Shown here piece by piece: positions 32,040 through 42,882 of a stretch of DNA of 64,000 nt. The DNA is from Balamuthia mandrillaris (Eukaryota; Discosea; Longamoebia; Balamuthiidae). Numbering within the stretch: the stretch's first letter is position 1; each line of letters begins with the position of its first letter. The stretch lies in assembly GCA_031835245.1 (NCBI GenBank), contig JAVKOQ010000045.1, forward strand, positions 139,001 through 203,000. The letters are read 5' to 3'. A model generated the notes under the pieces. That model was not told the origin of the DNA. It saw nothing but the letters and a program-made list of their open reading frames with translations, and searched no databases. Position numbers and translations under genes: made by a program.

Positions 32040-34140
32040 TTAACCTCGTAACACTTCTCTAAGTCGTTCAGAAGGTCCGCACTCCTCCTCAACCTCTTCC
32101 TCCCCATCGATAACATCCACTGAGCCATGAACCAACTCCACAGAAAGAACGTCTTCCGATTCATGTACACAGTCTGAATCACGAAGACCACTCATTCCGC
32201 TATCGCTTTTGGATCTTGCTCGAAAGGGTTGAGAAGGTAGATGGAGAAGCTTCGCTCTATTTTCCTCTTTCGTCAAAGTCTTTGTTCTGTCTTTCTTTTT
32301 GCTAATTGATTTCTTTTCCTCTTTCTTGGTCGAAAGAAGGCGGCTAGGAGGCGGAGGAAGAGAGCGTCGTATGTGTTTCTTTGTATGCTGCTCCTTGGTT
32401 GGCTTCGTGGTGCTAAGATACTTTTCGCTATGATAAGCGTTGGTAAGAGTGAGCGATGGTTCCTTTTTGCCTTCTCCTTTTTTTGTGGTTGATGATGGCT
32501 GCTTTGTTTTCTTCTTTTTGGTCTTTTTGTTGTCTTTCTTGGATGATGATGCCTTTCCACTTTCATTCGTTGCTGTTTCACCATTTGCGTTATGCTTCTT
32601 TTGCTTCTTCTCCTTCTTTTCTTTGTGTTTCAAGTTGAAAGAGAGGTAGCCTCCTGGCTCTTGCTTGTTACAATATTCTTCTTTCTTCTGTCTCAAATCT
32701 ATATACGCACCAGCAGCGTCCTCTTCGCAACTTTTCATATTGTTTGCTTCTTCTACTTTCTGTTGTATATCGATATAGACGCCAGAATCTTGCTTTGTGC
32801 TTTCTTTCCGCTTTGGTGATTGTTGTTTCGGTGATGGTTTGCTCGTTTCTCCTTTTGCTTCTGCTTCCCAAAGTAACTTCTCCTCGTATTCGCTCAGTAT
32901 CTTCCATATTTCGGTCATCGTTGGCCTCTCCTCCGGTTTCAAACTGAAGCACCGTCTCATGATAAAAGCCAACGTATAGTCTGCATCTTCTGGAATGGGA
33001 GGGTGCTCTCCCGCCGCTATTCTCCTCGCCAACGACAGCATGTCATTAGTTTCGTTCTTCTTGCCTTCTTCCACCCATGGCCTTTGCCGTGTGACCACTT
33101 CCCATATCATCACCCCGAAGCTCCAACTGTCGCTCTTGACGGAGTACTCTCTGCTCTCCAAGGATTCGGGAGCCATGTGTGGCACCGGGCCTAAGCCGCA
33201 CTTTGTTATGCCCAGGCCAGCTGAGGACGTTAAGATTCTTGACAAACCTGTTGAGAAGGGGAAGGTGAATGAAGAAATGAGCACATGAATGGAACACAAG
33301 ATTGGGAATGGAAACAACCGAACCAAAGTCAGTGACCAAGGCAGTATAAGGAGGTCCTTTGACTAACACATTTCTAGCAGCAATATCTGTTATCCATCGT
33401 CATGTTAAGAACAAAAGGAATGAGCCGTTTGTTATCTACCTCTATGTATGACTTTCTCGCGATGGAGATGGTCTATGCCCAATGCTGCGTCCTTCAAGAG
33501 CTTGATGATGGTCGGGAAGGAGACGCCTTTGTTCTCCCATTTGTTCTTAATCAAAAAGTCGTAGAGAGAGCCTTTCTCAGCGAATTCTGTGACCAGAGCC
33601 TTTTGCTCTCCCAAGGTTACCGCTCCAAAGAAAGATATAACATTTGGGTGTCTCCCTAGTTTTCTATTGTGTTGAAAGTAAGAAGCGGATGAAGAACAAG
33701 AAGAACAAGAATGAAAAATGAAAAATGAAAAACGAACTAAGAAGAAGCGGTTGAAGAAGAAGAAGAAGAAGAAGAATGAAGAACGAAAAAGAAGAACAGG
33801 AAGAAAGTACTCCATGAGAGCAGCTTCTCGCTCAAACTCCTCTAACGTGGAAGGGTCATTGAAAGGCAGGTGCAACTTTTTGACGCAACAATCGACGCCA
33901 TGCCAACTCCCTTTAAAGACCGTTCCAAAAGCTATTTTATATTTTTGTGATGAGGAAGCAAAAGGGAAAAAAAGAGGAGAGAGAGAGAAAGTGAGAGAGG
34001 AGATGGAAACCTCCAGAGGCAAGCGGAGTGCTGCTGAGGTGTATGTCGTCAGGTGAAAGCTCATAGTAAGGCATCACCGAAAGAGTCGAAGCGCCGCCAT
34101 CGTCTTTCTTGCTCACCCTCTTCCCTCCTTTTGTGGCCAT
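32040..34140 (-). CDS. TKL-type protein kinase with tyrosine-motif C-terminal tail
   Basis: Five exons (34140-34011, 33931-33811, 33663-33440, 33386-33324, 33247-32040) give 581 residues. The kinase domain spans about 30-310: glycine loop ASGGAFGTVFKG, Lys in VDCCVKKL, catalytic loop VIHRDIAARNVL, DFG (closed across an intron), MAPESLESREYSVKSDSWSF and the C-lobe RRCFSLKPEERPTMTEI. All active-site residues are present. HRDIAARN resembles tyrosine-kinase and amoebozoan TKL loops, so dual specificity is possible. The Lys/Ser-rich tail holds three spaced motifs, GVYIDIQQK, GAYIDLRQK and GGYLSFNLK, which could be tyrosine phosphorylation and docking sites. No transmembrane or SH2 domain is seen. 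Confidence 0.92.
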
Positions 34141-34756
34141 GCTCTCCCTCGCCTTGCGATTTTCTTTTTTATCTTTTGTCTATATTAATTAACGAGGCAT
34201 TACACGTTATCGCCACAAATAAACCAAAAAAGAAGGTATTCCTTGGGAAGGTACGGGATGGCCATCCTAAACTTTTGCTGTAGTATTTTTAAAAAGATGA
34301 ATGAGCTCTGCGAGCTATATATATATATCAGTCCTTAAGCACTTTGGCCTTTCAAAAATAACCGACCATTCGCTTTCACCTGGTGTGTAATGCTTTGCGA
34401 AACTCTGCACTCTGGTAGAGGTTCGCCGATGATGCTGCCGGCAAAGGGAAGAAAAGGGGAGGAGGCGATTAGTGACCTTGGCAACGAGCAGCTATCGTCC
34501 AATCATTCTTACGCGCCACACCGGCGAGCATCGACAAAAATTACCCATCCATGTCTCTCGTACGCCGCAGGTGCTTGTTAGGTGGGTCCACCTAAACCAC
34601 GCCAAAAGGAAAGAAAAGAACAAAGTTTTAAGGAAGGAGAAGCAGCACCTTTTTGGCGGTGAGAAAGTGTTACCTTCATTCCTCTCCAGCCAAAACAAAC
34701 AAACAAAGTAGAAGAAAAGTAAAGGTCTTTTTTCGAAAAAAAAGTAGCACACACAC
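34141..34756. other. divergent intergenic region (kinase / SLC25 carrier)
   Basis: The stretch is 616 bp. It contains a (TA)n run at about 34314-34330. No TGTCGACA element was found. Open frames on both strands are short and overlap one another without family signal. Confidence 0.5.
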
Positions 34757-35476
34757 ATGGCAGAAGCACAAACCACGGTAACGACCACCAAGAACAACGC
34801 TGCCACCTCCTCGGCAGCCGCAAACAGAGGGAAAGAGCTCATCTCTGGCTCGTTTGGAGGGTTGGCGTTGGTGCTGGTGGGACACCCCTTGGACACCGTC
34901 AAGGTGCGCCTTCAAACGGCCGCTGCCGTTCCCGGCTCCACCGCCCCTCAATTCCTGGGACCCATGGATTGTGTTCGTCAAACCGTGAAAAACGAAGGCG
35001 TACGTGCTTTCTTCTTTTTTCTTTCTTTCTTGTCGTTTCTTTCTTGTCATTTCTTTCTTTCTTCCTCTTCCTCTTCCTCTTCCTCTTCCTCTTCCTCTTC
35101 CTCTTCCTCTTCCTCTTCCTCTTCCTCTTCCTCTTCCTCTTCCTCTTCCTCTTCCTCTTCCTCTTCCTCTTCCGCTACAGTGTGCTCATTTTTATCCCAT
35201 CGTCATCAGTGGAAGGGTTTCTATAAAGGAGTGGGTTCTCCGCTGGTCGGCATATCCATGATCAATGCGGTGCTCTTCTTCTCGTGGGCAGAGTCGCAGA
35301 ACCTGGTGCGTTCCTACGAGGGGGAGGTCCTCTCCTACGGCAAGCTGACGGCGGCTGGTGCACTCACTGGCTTTGTTATCAGTTTCTTTGAGGGACCGGT
35401 GGAGTTGGTCAAGTCCAAAATGCAAGTGCAGGTGAGAGCTTCGTTAGTTGCTACTCTTTCTGTTCTTTCTTTCTGT

Positions 35477-35568
<92 letters not shown>

Positions 35569-36366
35569 GTCGTTTCTTTCTTGTCGTTTCTTTCTTGTCG
35601 TTTCTTTCTTTCTTGTCGTTTCTTTCTTTCTTGTCGTTTCTTTCTTTCTTGTCGTTTCTTTCTTTCTTGTCGTTTCTTGTCGTTTCTTTCTTGTCGTTTC
35701 TTGTCGTTTCTTTCTTTCTGTTATCTCTCTCTCTTTCTCTTTCTCTCTCTTTCTTTCTCTCTCTCTCTCTCCTTTACTGACAACAAAATAAATTTAGTAT
35801 TCATCGGGAGCAAGCCGGCAATACAGCTCCAGCTTGGATTGTTTTAGGCAGATAGTGAGACACCATGGAGTAAGAGGCATATTTCAAGGCCTATGGCCCA
35901 CCTTGTTGCGAGACATTCCCGCCAACGTTGGTTACTTTGTAGGCTATGAGTTTATTCGACGAAAGGTATCATTTCCTACTTCATCTGCTTCCGTTTATGC
36001 TTTCGGCTCTACCTTCTTTTGTTTCAGAAAGAAAAAGAGACTAACGACATTTCCTTGCAGCTTTCAGGTGATGAGAAAAAGACACACTTGTCGCCTTTGG
36101 CAACAATGACGGCGGGTGGTCTGGCCGGCATTCTCTACTGGGCCAGCTGCTTCCCCTTTGATGTCATCAAGTCGCGCATGCAGATCGAGCCCTCTGACCC
36201 CAGCCAACGCCGCTTCAAGTCTACGTGGCAATGCGCGGTCGACATTCAGCGCACCCAAGGCTTTCGAGGCTTTTGGAAGGGCTTCAGCGTGGCTGCGGTT
36301 CGGTCCTTCCCCGCCAATGCAGCCTGCTTCACTGTCTACGAGGTCGTCCGGGCGTATCTCGGATAA
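34757..36366 (+). CDS. SLC25 mitochondrial carrier (acylcarnitine/ornithine-carrier type)
   Basis: Four exons (34757-34999, 35210-35431, 35798-35965, 36061-36366), all joined in phase 0, give 312 residues. Three tandem carrier repeats carry the signature Px[DE]xx[KR]: GHPLDTVKVRLQT, FEGPVELVKSKMQVQ and SCFPFDVIKSRMQIEP, each followed by a second-half G-rich motif (WKGFYKGVGSPL, GIFQGLWPTLLRDIP, GFWKGFSVAAVRSFP). The family exchanges solutes across the mitochondrial inner membrane. The first and third motifs resemble SLC25A20 and SLC25A15/29. The substrate cannot be fixed without aligning contact residues. Introns 1 and 2 hold long pyrimidine microsatellites; intron 1 has no stop and a length divisible by three. 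Confidence 0.93.
35060..35174. repeat. (CTCTTC)n hexanucleotide repeat in SLC25 intron 1
   Basis: About 19 CTCTTC/CTTCCT units form most of intron 1 and lie on the coding strand. Confidence 0.95.
35466..35790. repeat. (TTTC)n plus TTTCTTTCTTGTCG minisatellite in SLC25 intron 2
   Basis: A TTTC tetranucleotide array (about 35470-35570) passes into an array of 10-18-bp units of the form (TTTC)1-3 TTGTCG (to about 35720), and ends in (CT)n-like sequence before the acceptor. Confidence 0.9.
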
Positions 36367-36929
36367 AAAAATGTTTGATTTTCCATTGGTTAGAGATACT
36401 GTCGACATAATCAACAAAATTGTGCAATTTAAGGTGTTGGTTTCCGGGTTACACAATGACGTGTGTAAGACCCCGGAAAGGAAAATATGACATGGAGGCG
36501 GAAAAAAGGCAAAAAGAACCGTTACCCAAAGTACGGAGAAAAAAAAATTATTGGGTACCGCAAAGAAACGAATACCCTCGGCCCAAGGAACGGTACCGAT
36601 TATCGAGTATTATTTCTTTTGAGGATTGTGCTTTTGCTCACCGACGCTTGTTACTCGTCCCAGCATCACCGTCGTTGTTTTCGTCTTCATCGTTTGATTG
36701 CGTTCGATTGCTCCAGCCTTTTTTAATTTTTTAAAGGCCCGTTTTGTTTTTCAAAAGGCTCTTCAAAACTGGGACCCGCATTAGGTTTCCGGGTTACAAA
36801 GGAATAACAAAGCAGAACGAACTTAACCAAACAACTACAAACACCAACACACAAAACAAGAACCGTACGATAAGCCCGGTGACCGACGACAACAACGGGG
36901 ACCCAAAAATAACAAAATAGCCAACGAAG
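36367..36929. promoter_or_regulatory. RasGEF upstream region with TGTCGACA and a duplicated 15-mer
   Basis: TGTCGACA lies at 36400-36407, only 34 bp after the carrier stop and 530 bp before the RasGEF ATG. The 15-mer GGTTTCCGGGTTACA occurs at 36439-36453 and again at 36784-36798. Several GGTACC/GGGTACC-like sequences lie between. The 105-codon open frame here has no family signal. Confidence 0.45.
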
Positions 36930-38624
36930 ATGAGCGACTCCAAGTCAGAAAGGCTCAAGAAACGAGGCTCTCTACAGGCCAGAGAGCGGCTAATGGTGGA
37001 CAAGAACAACAACGCGCGGTACACCCTGCCCTCCTTCTTGGAGCTGGCCAGCATCAGCGGGGTCGGAGACGAGGGCTCGCGCAGCAAACGAGCCAGCATG
37101 GTGCAGTTCACCCAGGAGGACCTCGTGGGAGTGAAGGCCGGCACTCTGGACATGCTCATGGAGCTGCTGGCCTGCTATGACAACGAGGCCTATGTGGAGA
37201 CCTTCATCGCCACCCATACCTACTTCATAGACAGCCAGACCCTGCTCACTAGGCTGATGGAACGCTTCTACGACGACACCGGCAAGGAGGGCCGGGTGGT
37301 TAGCGTGTTGAAGAAATGGATAGAAACCTACGTGGAGGACTTTGGTGAGGAGTCCGAGATCCTCTTCCGCATGTTCCTCAGCGACGTGCGCTCCAAGGGC
37401 AACGAGGAGTGCGCCCGCTACGCTCAGGAGCTGCAGGATAGCTTAGCCTTCCAGCTGCAGGCCCTGGAAAGAAAGAAGGCGGAGGAGCGGGAGGAGGAGG
37501 AACGGCACGGCATGTTGGGGTGGTCCTTGTCGGCGGCCACCCTGCGCGGAGGAGAGGAAACCTTGAACTACGGAGACGTCATGCCCACGGACTTCAAACC
37601 GCTGGAGATAGCAGCGCAACTCACATTAATTGAACAGAGGTTGTGGCGAGGTGTTGCCCTGAGGAACTACTTGCACAAGGCATGGAATGAAAGCGAAAAG
37701 GTTCGCACTAACATCATCATATAACTCTCTATCGCTAGTTTGTTTGACAAATGTGCCTCCTCTCTGCAGAAAAACAAAGGACCAGTGCAGGCATATGGCA
37801 AAGAGTTGGTTCGGCTGATCCAGCACTTCAACAACGTGAGCTTTTGGGTGGCCACCACCATCCTCAAAGGCGGCTCTAGCGAGAAGAAACGAGGCAAAGT
37901 GGTGACCTTCTTCATCAAGGTCTGCTTCCTCTGCCTCCAGCTGAACAACTTCCAGTCGGCCATGCAGATCTTCACGGGACTCAACCTGAGCCCCGTGCAA
38001 CGACACAAGTGCTTCAAGGCGGTGCCCAAGGAGTACATGGAGCTATACGAGCACCTCACCACATTCTTCTCTCAGTCCGGCAACTTTAAAAAGTACAGAG
38101 ATCGCATCGAGGAGCTTATGGCAGAGTCCGGATGGGGCAGACTGCGAGGCAAAACAAGCACGGCTGGGGGAGCAGGGGAGAAGAGCGGGGACAGGCTCTC
38201 CGGCGAGGGGAAAAAACACATGCCGGCCATTCCCATGCTATCCATCTTGCTCTCGGACTTGACCATGCTGGAGGAGAACAAGGACGAGTTGGAGCAAGGA
38301 GTGATCCATTTCGAGAAGATGACCATGCTCTACGAGACACTTTTGATCCTGAAAAGGTTCCTGCCGTTTGCCTATGACCCCAACTTTCAGCCGACGTTCC
38401 TGGCTTCGGCCGGTTGGATGTCCGTGGTGAAGGAAAAGGAGCTCCCCAAGAAGATGGTGGAGAAGCTCAAAGTGGACCCAGAGATCTTTCAACTGAAGAA
38501 CAGGAAGAAGGAGATCATTGGGTTGTTGTCGGAACTGCCGCGAATGGATGAGAAGGAGCTCTATGAGTTTGGAAGCGAGAAGAAGGAGAAGAAAGAGAAG
38601 AAAGAGAAGAAGAAAGGCAAATAG
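36930..38624 (+). CDS. Ras guanine-nucleotide exchange factor
   Basis: Two exons, 36930-37700 and 37770-38624, joined in phase 0, give 541 residues. A RasGEF N-terminal domain covers about 60-190 (LVGVKAGTLDMLMELLACYD; LLTRLMERFYDD; VLKKWIETYVEDF). A CDC25-type catalytic domain covers about 215-480: PLEIAAQLTLIEQRLWRG, FNNVSFWVATTIL, FFIKVCFLCLQLNNFQSAM, YMELYEHLTTFF and AIPMLSILLSDLTMLEE. A short Gly/Ser insert precedes the last motif. The protein should load GTP on a Ras-family GTPase; no LisH, PH or DEP domain is present. The C-terminus ends in a Lys/Glu repeat (KKEKKEKKEKKKGK) that may bind acidic membranes. Amoebozoa typically have many RasGEFs. Confidence 0.95.
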
Positions 38625-38705
38625 AAGGAGTATATATACTATCTATACAGTTTTGTTTTTGTTGTTATCTGTTTAAAAAAAGATAAAGCTTCTTAGCGCA
38701 AAGCA

Positions 38706-38708
<3 letters not shown>

Positions 38709-38744
<36 letters not shown>
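38709..38744. repeat. (AG)n microsatellite between convergent genes
   Basis: About 18 AG units lie between the stops of RasGEF (+) and the TauE gene (-), so the tract is probably 3' UTR or spacer. Confidence 0.9.
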
Positions 38745-38745
<1 letters not shown>

Positions 38746-38765
38746 AGAGAGCAGAGAGATAGAGG

Positions 38766-40339
38766 CTAACGAGAAGGAGACTTGTTCATTCTCGACCAGA
38801 ACCGGCGAAGCGGCAACATGCGCAGACCAAGCACACAGAGAACAAACGAGATGGTGGCCCTCTGCTGCCATTCCTTCATGCTCACCGCCATTGCTGCACC
38901 CAAATAGCTTCCAGCACAGGTACCGAGAAGCAGCGGTGGCAGAATGGGTAACATCACGTGGCCCATGCGGTGGTGTGTGTAGGAGGCTATTAGGGAGGAA
39001 GGTACCATGGCCAGAAGGCTTGTGGCTAAAACTTGCACCTGAGTCATGCTTGTGCCTAACGTTAGCAATGGCACCATTATCAGTCCTCCGCCTATTCCCT
39101 GTCCGATGTCAACAGGATGATGATGTTGAGAAGGAAGAGAAGATAAGAAGCGAGAAAAGAAAAGAAAAGAGAAAGAGATTAAGACCAGCATTCCAGACGC
39201 AAAACCCGTAAAGCACCCAATAGTAGCAACATATAGCTTTCCTGCAACACTCCTCCCCCTTTCCTCTTCTTTTTGCTCCGTTTGAGATGATGTAGAAGAA
39301 AAGCATTTACGCGGAGAAGAAGACTCGGGAAACCAAAAGGCTTTGGCGGCAATGCCCACAGAAGAGACCAACATGAAAACACCCATGGCACTTCGTAAGG
39401 CCTCCCCGCTGAGGCACTTCGTGGCGAGAGCGCCCCAACGAGCAAAGAGGATGGCTGTGGCCGCTAAACAAAGGGCTGCTTCCACGTCCACGTTGTTGGT
39501 TCCTGCTCTGTAATATGCCAATGCTCCACCCATTCCTTCATACGAAAGAAGAAGAATAAGAAGGAGAACACGAAAACAGGAAGAAGAAGAAGAAGAAGAA
39601 GAAGAAGAAGAAGAAGAACAAGAAGAAGAAGAAGAAGAAGAAGAAGAAGAAGAAGAAGAAGAAGAAGAAGAAGAACAAGAACAAGAACAAAAAGAACAAG
39701 AACAAGAAGAACGAAGAACAAGAAGAAGAACAAGAACAAGAAGAAGGACAAAAAGAACAAGAACAAGAACAAGAAGTAGGACAAGCACAAGAAAAAGAAC
39801 AACGAAGATGAAGGTAATTTACCAGTAGCAACGACGGCCACGAGGCTGGTACCATGCGCTTGATGCTGAGAGAGACCAGCCAGTGCCGTCAAGGCAGGTA
39901 CTGCCACAACGCCTCCTCCCTGTCCGACCAACCCTCCAAACGCTCCCATCACAAAGCCAACACTCAACCCCTTCCACCACAGCTTTTTATCTTTGAAGTG
40001 GTGATGTTTTGCTGTTGTGGTAGTAACGTAGTGGCTCTTCTTCACTGCAGCTGGTGATACCTTTGAGAAAAGCTTGTGCCGTAGCATGCGCGAAGAAGCT
40101 GTCGCAGGAAACAGCAGTGCTGCCCTGAGGGAAGTTGCCGATGAGGAAGAAGCAAAACGTGCGGAAGAGAACTTATGGTGGGAATGGATCTGAAGTGAAG
40201 AGAAAGCACTCCTCCGCTGCCAGTGGTGACTAACAGCAGAGGGAGCCGTGGTGGTAGTCCTAGTGGAAAGAGCTCGCTTCCATGGCCCACAGGCAAGTGT
40301 TTTGCTAGCCACCCTGCTTGCCCCACATGTCTTCCCCAT
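38766..40339 (-). CDS. TauE/SafE-family membrane transporter with presequence-like N-terminus
   Basis: Three exons, 40339-39823, 39535-39186 and 39098-38766, give 399 residues. The first 120 residues are rich in Arg, Ser, Thr and Ala with few acids (VASKTLACGPWKRALSTRTT), like an organelle presequence. Two half-repeats of TauE/SafE type follow: VGFVMGAFGGLVGQGGGVV and, after a variable middle, FASGMLGIGGGLIMVPLLTL, each with hydrophobic helices. Bacterial relatives export sulfite or organic anions. An organellar anion exporter is plausible but unproven; the substrate is unknown. Intron 1 is almost entirely (GAA)n on the plus strand. The splice between GML and GIGGG uses donor GTCTTA. The gene is divergent from the OTU-BTB gene. 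Confidence 0.87.
39575..39785. repeat. (GAA)n with (GAACAA) interruptions in TauE intron 1
   Basis: This is a 200-bp trinucleotide array of GAA, increasingly interspersed with ACAAGAAC units. On the coding (minus) strand it reads (TTC)n with TTG interruptions. Confidence 0.95.
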
Positions 40340-40803
40340 GGGCGCAGCTACACTTGGCGTTTCGTGTCGCGTTTTTCAAGTCGACGTGATGACAGGTTTC
40401 TTTCACGTCGTCCTTTGTGCCACGTTGCAAGGTCGTCGTGATTGTTAAAATATGTCCACGTAATCTGAGTATGTCGACAGAAAGTATGAGGACACGAGAT
40501 ATCGCCCCCTCCATAAAGTGAAAGAATAGAAGCGTTGTGCTTGCGCCGATAGTTGGTCGTCGGTTTGGTTGGTTGTTTTTGGTGAGGGTCTTCTTGGGTT
40601 TCATTGGGAAGGGAGGGTGCAGCTTTCCCTCACGCACACAGGTAGTAGTCTGATCCTCTCCATCTCTTCTCTTTTCCTCCTCCTCCTCCTCCTCCTCCTC
40701 CTCCTCACACAATAGAAAAAAACAACAATGTCTCTTACTTTTTTTGTGTCTTCTTCTTCTCATTCGAAAAGGATTGACAAAAAGGAGGAGAGAAGAGCTC
40801 TAG
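40340..40803. promoter_or_regulatory. bidirectional promoter region with TGTCGACA and (CCT)n
   Basis: The divergent spacer has ATGTCGACAG at 40471-40480, 133 bp from the TauE start and 332 bp from the OTU-BTB start. GTCGACGTGATGACAG is near 40379 and GTCGTCGTGATT near 40432. A (CCT)n tract lies at about 40676-40706. An ATG at 40728 opens a 63-codon frame that overlaps the OTU-BTB start in another frame, and could be an upstream ORF. Confidence 0.5.
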
Positions 40804-41702
40804 ATGTGGGTCCACTCTTCCGCCGTGTTGAGCAACTACGTGGCAGCGAAACCCAAATCTTCCCTCCAGATCGGGGCTCGTGCGACTACCACCAGTCATC
40901 TCCACACCATCCCGCATGAGGTCATCAAACGCGACTTTGTCAACAACCCCTTGTGGCCGGTGAGCTGCTACGCCCCCGAGAAGGGCCTCCCCAACCACCT
41001 CACCGGCGATGTCAGCCCTGAGGAGCTGCGCTATTGTGCCTACCTCTCTCGTGCTGAGCATGGAAGCTTCAACGCTCAGGTTCGGTTGTTGGTTCTTTTT
41101 TTGTGTCTCTCTGCTCTCTTCATGTTCATCACTCTCTTGCTCTCATCTCAACGTTTCGCGTTTTTTGTTTTATAAAAAAAAAGATCGTGGCGGAGAGAGA
41201 CCTGTTTCGTGCGGCTACACAACAAAAGGAGGATCTGCTGTCGGAGCTCTCGCTGACTGCTGACCAGTTGGAGGAGGAGCGGATGCGTGCCACTAACCTC
41301 TTTGTTTATGCTTCTTCTCCCTCGTCTGTATTGGCATATCCCGATGATTCCTCGTCATCTTCGTCATCTTCTTCTGCTTCATCGTCTTCATCAAGCGAGC
41401 AAAGACAACTGTTGGATGTAGGTGCTTCACAGGTTATTGAGAACGCCAATGTACCTCTTTCCGAGGCTGTAAAGACATGGACCTCATTAGCAGGACTACC
41501 TCCGGTAGAAGGAGCTGCTCCCTCCACCCCCTCTACCGACACAACGACGAGTACCGGTGATGCCACGACTAACGAACGCGTAGATGCGGAGATAGGAAAA
41601 CTGGTGGCAAGCCTGGTGCCGTTGGCTGTGCCACCTTTTGTTCCGTATGCCTCTGGTAAAAGGATAGTCATGCATCGCTTGGTTTGTCATTTCAATCCCT
41701 TT

Positions 41703-41737
<35 letters not shown>

Positions 41738-42844
41738 GCTTATTCCATTTTCCATCTTGTCTATTTTGCAGAACGTGATCCAACGATTGCACGACTGTTC
41801 GCTGGTTGAAAAGAAGTTACTTAAAGAAAGACCTGGCCTCGACTACTCCATAGCAGAGAACTGGGGAGCATGTCTATTCGCAGCCGTCTCCGACCAACTC
41901 TTTCATAAGCAGCAGTATCACAACAAACTTCGAACGTTAGTGGTGACCTGTCTCAAGGCTCGGCCCCAACTCTATTATGACTTGTGGAGTGATCTCTACC
42001 GACGACCCGTCAAACATCGACTACAACAAACAACAGCACCAACGAGGACCAAAGCAGCTGAATGCGAGACAGAAGAAGAGCTGGCTACTCTCATTTCTTC
42101 TGGCGCTGTCAGTGGTTCTACAAGAGGCAACTTTCATAAGGTATTGGTTCTGGCGCAACAGTTGCAAGAAGCACTAGCAGATCTGCAAGAGAAAGTGTGG
42201 GTGCTGAAAGGAATGAAAAAAGCACTTGCGTTTAGCGATGGTGATCAAGACAGAAACAACCCAGATATAGAAGGATCTGGGGAAGGAGACGAAAAACAAA
42301 AGGAAAACGACGAAACGCAGATGTTGGTGGATCGGAAGGAAAAAAGAGGCGCAGAAACAACCACGATACTGAGAAAGATCGAAAGACTGAAATGGAAGGC
42401 ATCAACAGCAGAGCAGCGTTGCTCTCTGTTGCATCAAGAACTTATAAGAACAGCACGAGAAACTCGACAATGGGAGAAGTGTCACAAGAAGAATTTAACT
42501 AGCTTTCTGGGTTTCGATGCTGAGGATGAAGGAAATGAAGAAGAGTTTCAGAACATCAACAAACAAACCTCTCCAAGCGACGCCAATTTGTGCGAGTTAG
42601 TGACTTACAACAAATACTGCGAAAATCTGGAAAAGGACTTTTGTTTTGGGGATTGGCTCTCGCTGCAAGTATTGAGCGACTGCTTTGGCATCACCATTAA
42701 CGTCATATCTTCATTGGCCCCAACAGACAGTTACTTTCAGATCAGGCCACGTAACGCAGAGTTGATGGTGCCACGAGAACTGTGGCTTTCCAATTGGAAC
42801 GACAAGTACTTTGCTTCTGTTTATCCTCGAAGGATAGGTAAGCT

Positions 42845-42882
<38 letters not shown>

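Noticed and set aside
30633-36250. GTCGACA sequences inside G-alpha and SLC25 exons (AGTCGACA, CGTCGACA, GGTCGACA)
   Set aside because: They lack the full TGTCGACA core and encode conserved residues (GKST, AVDTKN, AVDIQ).
36420-36734. 104-codon open frame between the carrier and RasGEF genes
   Set aside because: Basic, no homology pattern, and it overlaps the duplicated 15-mer and probable promoter sequence.
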